This document shows positions 8,455 to 17,200 of a stretch of 54,479 bases of DNA, one piece after another. The first letter of the stretch is position 1. The number at the start of each line of letters is the position of its first letter. Where the stretch lies: NCBI GenBank assembly GCA_903912445.1, contig CAIWHP010000097.1, positions 1 through 54,479 on the forward strand, given 5' to 3'. The position numbers were made by a program, and so were the translations under genes. A model generated the notes under the pieces. It was not told where the DNA came from and searched no databases. It saw only the letters and a list, made by a program, of their open reading frames with translations. This stretch comes from an uncultured Lentisphaerota bacterium. GTDB lineage: Bacteria; Verrucomicrobiota; Kiritimatiellia; CAIQIC01.

Positions 8455-9657
8455 TCACCACGCATAGGCCGGGATTTTCAGCAGCTCGCCATTTTTCAGC
8501 GCGGACTGGTGCGCGACAATCCCGGCGACCGTCATGTTCAGCGCCCACGCGATGTTCACCAGCGGCTGGCGGTCCTGCAGAATCGCGGTGACGAATTCAT
8601 TCATCAGGTAGCCATGCGAGCCGCCGTGGCCGCCAGCCTCGACACCGGGCGGCAGGGGCGGGCGCTGTACCTCGGCCTTGTTACGTTCCAGCCCGACGAA
8701 GGCTTTGTAATAGGAGCCCTGCTGCCCGCGCACGCGGCCCATCTCGCCATCGAAGCCGGGCGTGTCCCAGCTCACGGCCATGCGCGCGCTGCCGCCCTCG
8801 CTGGTGCGGAACAGGGCGATCTCCGTGCCGAACGGATTCTTGTAGCGGTTGTTCTCCGGCTGGAAAAACTTCATCTCACTCGGCATGCCCATGCAGGAGA
8901 CTTCGGTGAAGTGTCCGCCGGTGACGCCGATGTAGAATGCGTTCGAGTGCGTCGGATACCACTGCGGCGGCAGGCCAGTGCGCCACTCCTTGTAGGAAGG
9001 CAGCGGGTCTTTGTGCCAGTGGAAGTATTCGCCCTCGGCGTAGACGAGTTTGCCGAAGCCGCCCGCGCGGTAGATCTGCCGCATCGCGGCGAGTTCATCT
9101 CGATAGCACGAGGTCTCGAACATCATGTACTTGCGGCCGCTCTGCTTCACCGCCGCGAAGAGCGCGTCGGCATCCTCCAGCGAGCCGAACACGGCGGGCA
9201 CCGCGGTCGCGACGTGCTTGCCATGCTTGAGCACCTCCATGCAGTGACGCGCGTGGCTCGGCGCATCGGTGGCGACGAACACCGCCTCGATGCTGTCGTC
9301 CTTCACCAATTCTTCAAGCGCGGGATAGGTCTTGCTGCACTTGCACGCCGTGGCCAGCCCCGCGCAGCGCTCGGGGATCAGGTCGCTGACGGCGACGACC
9401 TCCACATTGGGGTGATGTTGGAAGCCGAACTGCGCGCCGAAGCGGCAATAGCCATAGCCGACGATGCCGACGCGCACCTTGCGATCGGAAACCGGCTTCC
9501 AGTCCTTGGACGTCTTGGGGTCGGGCGCCTGCTTCTCGAAGCCCGGGATCGGCTTTTCCGCGGCGCTGCCCACCGTCGGCAGCCCCGCCGCCGCGGCCCA
9601 ACCCAGCCCGCGTAGAAACGATCGCCGTGAAACATCAGTTCGAGTCGATGCGTTCAT
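8455..9657 (-). CDS. Tat-exported Gfo/Idh/MocA-family oxidoreductase
   Basis: A 400-residue protein with a twin-arginine signal (RRSFLRG at residues 11-17). A Rossmann NAD(P)-binding domain begins near residue 60 ('VRVGIVGYGYCRFG'), followed by 'VVAVSDLIPERC' and 'AVFVATDAPSH'. Gfo/Idh/MocA enzymes oxidise or reduce sugars and inositols. Those with a Tat signal fold in the cytoplasm with cofactor bound before export. The substrate is unknown; the neighbouring glycan genes suggest a sugar or uronate derivative. The start at 9657 directly precedes the Tat motif. Confidence 0.88.
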   Translation of the reverse strand: MNASTRTDVSRRSFLRGLGWAAAAGLPTVGSAAEKPIPGFEKQAPDPKTSKDWKPVSDRKVRVGIVGYGYCRFGAQFGFQHHPNVEVVAVSDLIPERCAGLATACKCSKTYPALEELVKDDSIEAVFVATDAPSHARHCMEVLKHGKHVATAVPAVFGSLEDADALFAAVKQSGRKYMMFETSCYRDELAAMRQIYRAGGFGKLVYAEGEYFHWHKDPLPSYKEWRTGLPPQWYPTHSNAFYIGVTGGHFTEVSCMGMPSEMKFFQPENNRYKNPFGTEIALFRTSEGGSARMAVSWDTPGFDGEMGRVRGQQGSYYKAFVGLERNKAEVQRPPLPPGVEAGGHGGSHGYLMNEFVTAILQDRQPLVNIAWALNMTVAGIVAHQSALKNGELLKIPAYAW

Positions 9658-9769
9658 GTCATTGTCCCTTTATTGGCCAATCCGCGTCCGCGATCCTGTG
9701 GACTTATCTTTAGCTTCCGGCCTCACCCGCGGCGAGTCTTTTCAGCGTCATCCGGTCCGGGGTGGGGCG

Positions 9770-10330
9770 CTACCAAGCCTCGACCAGCCGGACCATTCTT
9801 TCATAGTTGGTCATGGTGCGCGCGGAGATGGTGCGGCCGTAGGGGCTGGCCGAGGGCTGCAGCACGAAGCCGTGCCCGGTGCCGGACGTGCCCTTCGCCA
9901 GCGCGTGCCGCACCTTGTCTGCGAACTGGTCGGGAGAGAGCCACTCGATGTCGCTGATTTCGAGATGGCCGAAAAGGACCAACTGCCGTCCATGGCGTGC
10001 GCGCACGTCGCCAAATCCCCTGGCGCCGCGCGGCGACGGCGCACAACGGGTCCTCGGGCTCCACCAGCACGATGCCCCTGTCGCCGAGCCCGTGGGATCC
10101 ACGGAGCGCGCGCGGACCGGGCTCAGCATGCGGATGAGGTCGGTGTGTTCCTCGGCGAGCCGCAGCGGGGGCTGCCGACCGGGGGCGTTGTAGAGGTTGT
10201 ATGGGTCGGGATCGTCCGGTTCGACCGTGAAGCCGCCGGTCCCGTTGAAGCTGACCGGTGGCCGGTCCACCGGCTCGCCGCGCAATGTCGCCCTCAACCT
10301 TTCCCGTCGGTTCACGGCGCTCTGGCTCAC
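9770..10330 (-). pseudogene. Decayed UroD-family gene (frameshift plus internal deletion)
   Basis: The open frame gives 186 residues, against roughly 340-420 for the family. The N-terminus is a normal UroD-type start ('RERLRATLRGEPVDRPPVSF') and the last 70 residues are a normal family end ('FGHLEISDIEWL', 'PSASPYGRTISARTMTNYE'). Between them the frame is wrong: a family-like stretch 'LGDRGIVLVEPEDPLCAVA' appears in another frame, and over 100 residues of barrel are missing. The start is GTG at 10330, and GTGA overlaps the GH2 stop codon. The gene was once coupled to the GH2 gene and has since decayed. Confidence 0.8.
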
Positions 10331-12846
10331 GGAAAGACGCGGAATTCCCAGAGCGAGTGGCCGTATTTCGTGCCGCGCTTGGTGCCGAAGTAGCGCACCC
10401 AGCGGGTTTCGACGGGCGCGAAGCGGATGCCGTCGGTGCCTCCCTTGCCGTTCTTGGTCTTATACACGTCGGTCCACTTCTGCCCATCGTTCGAGATCTG
10501 AATCGCGTAGGCCGTCGCGTAGGCGCCTTCCCACACCAACTCGACGCCACTGATCTTGGTCGGCGCGCCGAGGTCGACCGCCAGCCACTGCGGATCGGAA
10601 AATTCCGACGACCACCGCGTTCCCAGGTCGCCATCCACCACGGCTTCCGGCGTCGTCGCGCCGGACAGCGTGATGCTCGACGACGCGGTGACGCGCTTGC
10701 CGGCGGCGATGCCTTTCAACGCGGCGAGCTGCTCCGCCGTCAGCACGGAGAAGTCGCGCAGGCTGCGCACCGCGCCGCAGGGTGTATCGAGCAGCGTGGC
10801 TACGGCTTGATAGTTGCCGGGCTGTTCCGGAATGGCGACAGTAAAGCTCACGCGGTTCGTGCCGAAGCCGGTGACTTCGGCAGGCAGCGTCTGTTCGGCG
10901 ATGTCTTTCCCGTCGCGCAGAAGATGGAACTGCATATAGCCTTTCCATGGCGCTTCGAGGTCGTTGATGATGACGACGGGGAATTCTTGCTGCTGGCCGG
11001 CCGGATAGCTGGCCGCCCACGCATCCATCATCAGGCCGACCGGCGCGAAGGAGTCGCGGACGTAACGGAAGAAATTGGGTTCGAAGACCAGGTTCTTCAC
11101 GTCGGTGAAATTGTCGCTGGTCTGGCCGTCGGGCCGCGCATAGCCCAGGCCGCAGAAATGCAGCACGCCCGCGCACTGGCGCTTGCCGCGCCAGAACTCG
11201 GTTTTGGCCGCCAGCGTGCGGGCATAGTATTGCCAGCGTTGTTCAACCGTGGCGTTCGGTCCCAAGAGGCGTTCATAGACTTTGGTCGTGAGCGTCGGGA
11301 GCGAGCCGTCGCGATTGATCCACAGCCAGCCGTACTCGTTGATGAGATAGGGCGGTTGGGCCGTGCCTTTGCGTGGGCCATTGTTGGGGATTCCGGTCTC
11401 GGCGGCAAAGTTCGGGAGACCTTTCTGATGGCCTGATCGATAGGGGTGACACTCCGAAGTATCGCCGGGCCGCTGGGGCGCGCCCCAACCGTTGTCCCAC
11501 GGCCGGCGCGAAAGATCGAGGTCGCGCACGGCCGTCAAGGCCGCGGCGGTGACGCTGTCGTTCGCCGTCTCGTTCTGCGCGTCCCAGATGACGACGCACG
11601 GATGATTCCAGCGCTCGCGCATCCACTCGGTGTATTCCGCCGCCAGGTGAGCCGGCCCGATCGCCTCGGGCCAGCCGTCCTTGGCGCGGCTGTACCAGAT
11701 GGGGAACTCGTCCTGGATCAGGATGCCCTCCTCATCGGCAATCTCGTACCACAGCTCCGGCGGGAACCCGATACAGTAGCGCAGGCTGTTCCAGTGCATC
11801 TCCTTGAAGCGCTGGTGCAGTTTGCGCACCCAGTCGCGGTCCCACGGCAAATGGCCGCGCATAGCATCCTCGAAATAGCGGTAGATGCAGACATTGGAGC
11901 CGCGCAGGTAATACGGTTTGCCGTTGAGCAACGCGCGCCCGGTCGCCGGGTCGAACCGGAACTCGCGCATGCCGAAGCGCGTGGTGAATTCGTCGCCGCT
12001 CGTGCGCACCGTCAGCGTATAGAGGAAGGGATCCTCCGGCGACCACGGCCGGCAATCCTTGACCGAGACGAGCACGTCCAGTTCCTGCGTGCCGGCCTCG
12101 GCGTGGACCTGCGTTCCGCCAGCGACCTTGCCGGACTTCGCCTCGCGGATTTCCAGCACGATGCCCGTGGCCTGCGTGCCATCGAGATAGACGCGGACCT
12201 TGGCCTGCTGCTTGGCCAACTCCGGCGCGACCTGCGCATTGACGATGCGCGGCGCTCCAGAAAGCTGCAGCTCGACGGAGTCGTAGATGCCGGGGATATA
12301 ACGGCTCTTCTCGTTGTCCCAGCCATCGGTCAGATGCGCCGGAACCTGCGCCAGCGACGCACCCACGCGGATGACCAACTCGTTCTCGCCGCCAGCGGCC
12401 TTCAAGAACGGCCGCGCATCAAACCATCCTGGCGTAAAGTTCGGGCCGTGCTCTCCCAGGACGTGGCCGTTGAGGATGACCTGCGTACCGTAGCGCGCTT
12501 TGTTGACTTTCAGCTGCGCGACTGCTGGCAAGGCGCCGTCTAGCTTGAACGTACGGCGATACCAGAACGCCTCGCGGCGCGGGTCGGCGGGCCGCAGCCA
12601 TGGTTTGCCGCGGTCCTCCGCCGAAACCGTTGACCCCGGCGCCTCAAACGCCGGCGTCGCCATGTCCACCAGCCCCGGCACCGGCACCGTGCGCTCGAAC
12701 TTCGCCGGCACCTGGTCGAGCTTGCCCTCGGCGATCTGCCACTGCCCATCGAGCGCAATCACCTGCCGCGCCGCCTGCGTTTCCAAGCATTGGAAAAGCA
12801 GGATAGACAACATTCCAACCATTGGAAACCAGTGCTTTGTTTTCAT
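10327..12846 (-). CDS. Exported GH2-family glycoside hydrolase with discoidin (F5/8C) domain
   Basis: An 839-residue GH2-type enzyme. A jelly-roll domain near 75-200 ('AFWYRRTF', 'NGHVLGEHG') is followed by an Ig-like domain and a TIM barrel. The acid/base residue is Glu426 in 'WNHPCVVIWDAQNE' and the nucleophile is Glu504 in 'PYLINEYGW', so both catalytic residues are present. The C-terminal 140 or so residues form an F5/8C (CBM32-like) sugar-binding domain ('VVDGDLGTRWSSEFSDPQWL'). GH2 members include beta-galactosidases, glucuronidases and mannosidases; the specificity is open. The signal peptide 'FPMVGMLSILLFQCLETQAA' is encoded by two palindrome units. Start ATG at 12846. Confidence 0.87.
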   Translation of the reverse strand: MKTKHWFPMVGMLSILLFQCLETQAARQVIALDGQWQIAEGKLDQVPAKFERTVPVPGLVDMATPAFEAPGSTVSAEDRGKPWLRPADPRREAFWYRRTFKLDGALPAVAQLKVNKARYGTQVILNGHVLGEHGPNFTPGWFDARPFLKAAGGENELVIRVGASLAQVPAHLTDGWDNEKSRYIPGIYDSVELQLSGAPRIVNAQVAPELAKQQAKVRVYLDGTQATGIVLEIREAKSGKVAGGTQVHAEAGTQELDVLVSVKDCRPWSPEDPFLYTLTVRTSGDEFTTRFGMREFRFDPATGRALLNGKPYYLRGSNVCIYRYFEDAMRGHLPWDRDWVRKLHQRFKEMHWNSLRYCIGFPPELWYEIADEEGILIQDEFPIWYSRAKDGWPEAIGPAHLAAEYTEWMRERWNHPCVVIWDAQNETANDSVTAAALTAVRDLDLSRRPWDNGWGAPQRPGDTSECHPYRSGHQKGLPNFAAETGIPNNGPRKGTAQPPYLINEYGWLWINRDGSLPTLTTKVYERLLGPNATVEQRWQYYARTLAAKTEFWRGKRQCAGVLHFCGLGYARPDGQTSDNFTDVKNLVFEPNFFRYVRDSFAPVGLMMDAWAASYPAGQQQEFPVVIINDLEAPWKGYMQFHLLRDGKDIAEQTLPAEVTGFGTNRVSFTVAIPEQPGNYQAVATLLDTPCGAVRSLRDFSVLTAEQLAALKGIAAGKRVTASSSITLSGATTPEAVVDGDLGTRWSSEFSDPQWLAVDLGAPTKISGVELVWEGAYATAYAIQISNDGQKWTDVYKTKNGKGGTDGIRFAPVETRWVRYFGTKRGTKYGHSLWEFRVFP
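12780..12828. repeat. Palindrome pair inside signal-peptide codons
   Basis: Two palindromes centred at 12788 and 12820 (32 bp apart) lie within codons 7-23 of the GH2 gene. Their translation makes most of the signal-peptide core. The same pair layout occurs in the next gene upstream at 14147-14195. Confidence 0.85.
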
Positions 12847-12905
12847 GATGACTCGCTTTCTTTCCTCACAAGAGGTGCTTCGACCAGCGCGCACAGCACC
12901 CGGTA

Positions 12906-12961
12906 AGGTCACCGGGCCTACAACCGGAACGGGCGCGGACCTGGTGTAGGCCACGTGACCT
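12906..12961. repeat. REP-like inverted repeat
   Basis: The 17-bp arms at 12906-12922 and 12945-12961 match at 15 of 17 positions and begin or end with TGTAGGCC. They sit between the gene at 12978 and the GH2 start. The TGTAGG arm ends resemble the repeat at 18051-18140. Confidence 0.6.
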
Positions 12962-12977
12962 CACGCGGCGGTCCTTT

Positions 12978-14225
12978 TCATTTTTTCTTCTCAAGCTGAA
13001 GCCGATGTTTCGCCCACAACAAATTCGCCACGAGCCCGGGGCTGGACTTGATGCGGCCTTGGTTGGCGGCGATGAAGACCGGCAACAACTCGGGCTGAAA
13101 TTCACAGAGGTCGATCCAGCCGCCGCCGAGGCCGCCCGGCGGATGTTTGCCGGCGGTGCCATCCACGCGGCCCATGAATTTGTTGCCGGGCTGTTGCAGC
13201 ACGCAGCTGACGGTGTTCGCGAGCGGGCGCATCATGTCGGCGGTGAGGCCGTAGCGTCCGCTCACATAGGCGCGCGCGAGCCCGGCGACGTCGTAGCCGC
13301 CATGGCCCGTGTCCTCGATGTGCCGCATCGGTTGCTCGAACACGTAGGCCCATTTGTAGCAGGGTTTGCCCTTCGCTTTGTAGCGTTCCACCGCCTCGAA
13401 GAACCAGTCCACCGACGCCTTCACAATGGCGTCGTAGCATTGCACCCGGGCGTCGTCAGCGCCGAGCAGGCGGTGACATTCTGCGAGGCGCTGGAACCCG
13501 TTGATAAGCATCGTCTGCTGGTTCCACGGCACGGGCCGGTTGGCGGAGCCGGGGCGGGAGGCGGCGTCGTAGAGCGGCGAGTCGGGCGAGAAGCAGCGGT
13601 GCGTATCGGGCCGCACGAGCCACTTGAGGATGAACGTGTCCATCGTGCGGTCCATCTCGCGGACATAGGTGGCGGCGCGCTCGCGATAGGTGGCGCCGAA
13701 ACCGAACGGGTCGCCGCCCGGGGTTTTCTTGGCCCACAGTTGCTTGTTTTCCAGGATGAGCCGCGCCGCATAGGCGATGTGTCCGACCACGTCGCCATTC
13801 TCCGTCGAGGAATATACCGGCTTGCCGTCCTTGGCTGGCTGATTGGGCCAGACGAGTTCGCGCGCGCCGGTCCAGATGACCGCACCCGTCTTGGGGTCGT
13901 TGCGCGCGGCGAGCATCCGGTCGGTGAAGACCAGCATCCGGTCGAGCAGCTCCACAGCACCGCTGATCTCGAACACGCGCCCCAGCGCCTCGGCGGCTTC
14001 GCCGCTGCCGCCATAGACCATCGCGTTGCGCAGGTTGTTGGTCGCCGGCGCAACCCCGCTCATGAAGTCCTTGAACGCCGAAATTTCTTTCGCGGTGACC
14101 GGGCCGGTGGATCCCTCCACGACCATCGCTTCCGCGGCGCGCGCGGTTTCCAACCCTTGGAAAAACACGAGCGCCAGCGTTCCAATGCTTGGGAAAAGTT
14201 GTCGATGGCTGCTCATGGTTTTCAT
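12978..14225 (-). CDS. Exported helical protein of unknown function
   Basis: A 415-residue exported protein, mainly helical. Segments such as 'AAEALGRVFEISGAVELLDR', 'NQQTMLINGFQRLAE' and 'HIEDTGHGGYDVAGLARAY' suggest an alpha/alpha-toroid like those of lyases and hydrolases that act on unsaturated uronates. No catalytic motif is recognised. The signal peptide 'LFPSIGTLALVFFQGLETA' is encoded by two palindrome units. It begins one base after the stop of the large HEAT/HzsA-like gene, so the two are co-transcribed. The second Met (residue 4) is an alternative start. Confidence 0.6.
   Translation of the reverse strand: MKTMSSHRQLFPSIGTLALVFFQGLETARAAEAMVVEGSTGPVTAKEISAFKDFMSGVAPATNNLRNAMVYGGSGEAAEALGRVFEISGAVELLDRMLVFTDRMLAARNDPKTGAVIWTGARELVWPNQPAKDGKPVYSSTENGDVVGHIAYAARLILENKQLWAKKTPGGDPFGFGATYRERAATYVREMDRTMDTFILKWLVRPDTHRCFSPDSPLYDAASRPGSANRPVPWNQQTMLINGFQRLAECHRLLGADDARVQCYDAIVKASVDWFFEAVERYKAKGKPCYKWAYVFEQPMRHIEDTGHGGYDVAGLARAYVSGRYGLTADMMRPLANTVSCVLQQPGNKFMGRVDGTAGKHPPGGLGGGWIDLCEFQPELLPVFIAANQGRIKSSPGLVANLLWAKHRLQLEKKK
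14147..14195. repeat. Palindrome pair inside signal-peptide codons
   Basis: Palindromes centred at 14155 and 14187, 32 bp apart, lie within the first 27 codons of the gene at 12978-14225. The translated pattern (FPSIG, then FFQGLETA) parallels that of the GH2 gene although the mature proteins are unrelated. Confidence 0.85.
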
Positions 14226-14226
14226 T

Positions 14227-17200
14227 TCATCGGGCGAGCAGGTTCACCGCGTGGACGGTGCGCGTGCGTTCCTCGATCTCGGGCGGCAGGCTGCCTTTGA
14301 ACCATGCCTTGGCGCGGTAGGAGAATTCGCCGCCGGTCGGCAGGAATGGCAGCGGGCCGCCGCGCAGCGCGAGCGGGGACTGGCTCGGTTTGATCGTCGA
14401 GTCGGGGGTCTCGTGGCAGCCGGTGCACGACTTGGTTTCGCCGGGGCGTGCATAGATCCACGTCAGCTGGTTGCCGACCACCTGCCGGTCGCTGTCGAGC
14501 ACTTGGAGATGCACCAGGCGGTCGGCGGGCAGCTCGATGTAGAACGAGCCGTCGGGCGCGAGCGGCACGGTGCCGAGGACGCGCGCCAGCGTGCCGCCGT
14601 GGTTCTTCCAGACCGGCTGGGGGCCGGTGTGCGTCTCGTGCCGGGCGACGACCGGCACGCCCTCGATGAGCCGCACCAGCCGGCCGCGCTGGGCCACGGT
14701 CTTGTCCTGCGAGTTGTTCACGCTGGCGCACAGAAACTTTCCAGCATACGCGGTGCGGTTCCCGGCCTCCGCCAGCACCGGCGGTGGGCGGCGGGCGAGG
14801 ATCGGGCGCGCTTCATAGTCGGCGGTGGCGGGATCGTTATAGATGAGTTCGAGCCGGCCCGTGCGCGGGTCGAGGCGATAGAGGCCGAGGTCCACCTTCT
14901 TCCGGTCGGGCGTCTTCAGCGTCGTGGCGCACAGCAGCGTGCCGTCGGCGAGCGGCACTGGCGTGGTGTAGGCGCGCGTCTTGTAGTCGGGCGAGATGAG
15001 CTGCTCGGTGTCGTGGCGCGTGCCGACCAGCGTCAGGCCGCCCTGCGTGGAGACGACGATGCGGCCATCGGGCATCGGCTGCGGCTGCGTCATGCGCAGC
15101 ACGCGGTGCGTCAGCGGCGCCTCCTGCTTGTCGGCGGGATCGCGCTCGCCATGGTCGAGCTCGCGCCAGAACTTCCGGCGCTCGGGACCGTAGAGCACCA
15201 CGTCGCGTGTGCCGTCGGGGCAGACCGCGTGCAGGGTCAGCTCGGTCTTGTTGCGCGAGTAGAACACCTCGAGGCGGCTGAAGACGATGCGGCCATCGGG
15301 CAGCAGTGCCGGCTCGTTGTCGCGGCCGATGTTCGTGGCGATGGGGTGCAGGTCGCTGCCGTCGGGGTTCATCACGTAGAGCGCGGTGCAGGGATAGCCG
15401 TGGTATTCGTCGCGCGTGCCGATGCGGCTGGAGGCGCACACGATGCGGCCATCCGGCAGGAACGCCGGGCCGACGTGGTGATAGGGCCCGTGCGTGAGCT
15501 GGCGGAGGCCGGTGCCATCCAGGTTCATGATCCAGACGTGCCACCAGAGATTGCTCTGCTCGCGCCGTGTGAAGACCACCTGCTGCGCGTCCCACGAAAG
15601 CTCCGGCTCGCCGATCCAGCCGTCGGTGAAGTGCGTCAGCGGCGTCACCTTGCCATCCGGCCGCGGCGGGCTGAGCACGAAGAGGTTGTCGCCGGGGCGA
15701 TAGACCGGACCTTCGTCGGTCACCGCATAGGTCTGCCGCCAGCGGTCGGCTTGCTCGACCGTCTGCGGCGTGTTTGGCAGGTTGTTGTTGCCCTTGATGA
15801 ACAGCAGCGCGTTGAAGTTCGTGCCGAAGATGCACGGCTGGCCATCCGCCACGGCCGGCGGTTGCGCAGTCGCCGCCGCGGGCGGGCGCACGACCGGGTC
15901 AGGTTCGAGGCCGCGCAACTGCAGCGCATCGCGCGCCACCTGCCGCACGGTGCCGAACGGATGCGCGCTGGCTGCGTGCCGCAGCACGGCGAGCGCCGCC
16001 TCGCTGCCGATGTCGGCCAGCGCCTCGGCGGCGGCGTGGCGTATGTCGAGCACGGAGCCTTCGTCGTCGAGCACCTTCGCGATCAGGCCGACGTGTTGCG
16101 TCGCCTGCAAGCTGCCCAGCGCGCGCAGCAGCCCCTCGCGCCAGCGCGGACATGGATCGTTGAATTCCTCCTGCTTCCACACCTTGCTCCAGCCGTAGTC
16201 GGCCTCGGACTTCGCCGCCGCCAGCGTCGCGGCGAGCGGCTCGATGGCGTGCGGATCGCCGAGCCACGCGAGGGCCTTCGACGCATTCAGGCGCACCCAG
16301 CCGTTGGTGTGCTGCAGCAGCGCGAGCAGTCGCGGCAGATCCTCGCGCTCCGTGCAGACGCAGGGCAGCCACGGCGAAATACGCTGCGCCTGAAACGCCG
16401 GCCAGACCAGCGCCGGTTCCGGATTAGCGACACGACGCGGCTGGCCGAGCCGCTCGAACGCCTGCTCAGCCGCCTCCTGCCGCAGGCCGGCTGCTTCGAG
16501 CAGGTGACGCGTCAGCAGGTGGCCGGCTTCCGGCTGGTAGAGCAGGAACGTATCGCCGTCGCCCGACAGGTTCGCCATGACTAGCGGCGCCAGTTCGCGC
16601 AGCCGCGCGCGGTCACCCGGATCTGTCAGCGGCAGGCGGCAAAGCGCGTGGGCGATCCAGTAGGGCGTTTCCAGCATCCGGTCTTCCGACGGGAACTTCA
16701 TATTGTCATCGGCGGGGACCTCCGCCGGATATTTCTCATTCAGCCCTTTCGCAAAGCGCGCATAGGCCGTCAGCAGCGGGCCGACCGCGCGCCGATCGCC
16801 GACATCGCCGAGCGCCTCGGCGGCGCAGCGTGCCCACATCGGGTTGGCGAGCAGGCCGATCAGCCAATCACGGCCGGCGTCCTCGCGCAGCCGCCCGGCG
16901 GCCCGGATGCCCGCGCGGACCATCGGCCGCAACGCGGGCGTGGAGGGTGGGGCGTCCCCCAGTGCAGCGATGACCGCCGCCGTTGCGCCACGGCCACCGA
17001 GCGCGCCGAGCGCGCGCAGTCCGCGCTCGCGCCGCCAGGCCACGGACGCGTCCTCGCCCTTGTTGTACTGGCCGTTGATCTCGATTTCGCGGAACGTGGT
17101 TGGATAGCGCTTTTGCTCCGAGGCAAAGCTGGTGATGCGAACAAAGCGCGCCGGACGCGACGGGAAGCTGACGCTTAATTCCACCGGCGAAGTTTCCCGG

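Noticed and set aside
14026-16584. Long plus-strand frame opposite the HEAT/HzsA-like gene
   Set aside because: The minus-strand protein has recognisable HEAT, discoidin and propeller segments; the plus-strand product has none and is rich in Arg, Ala and Val.
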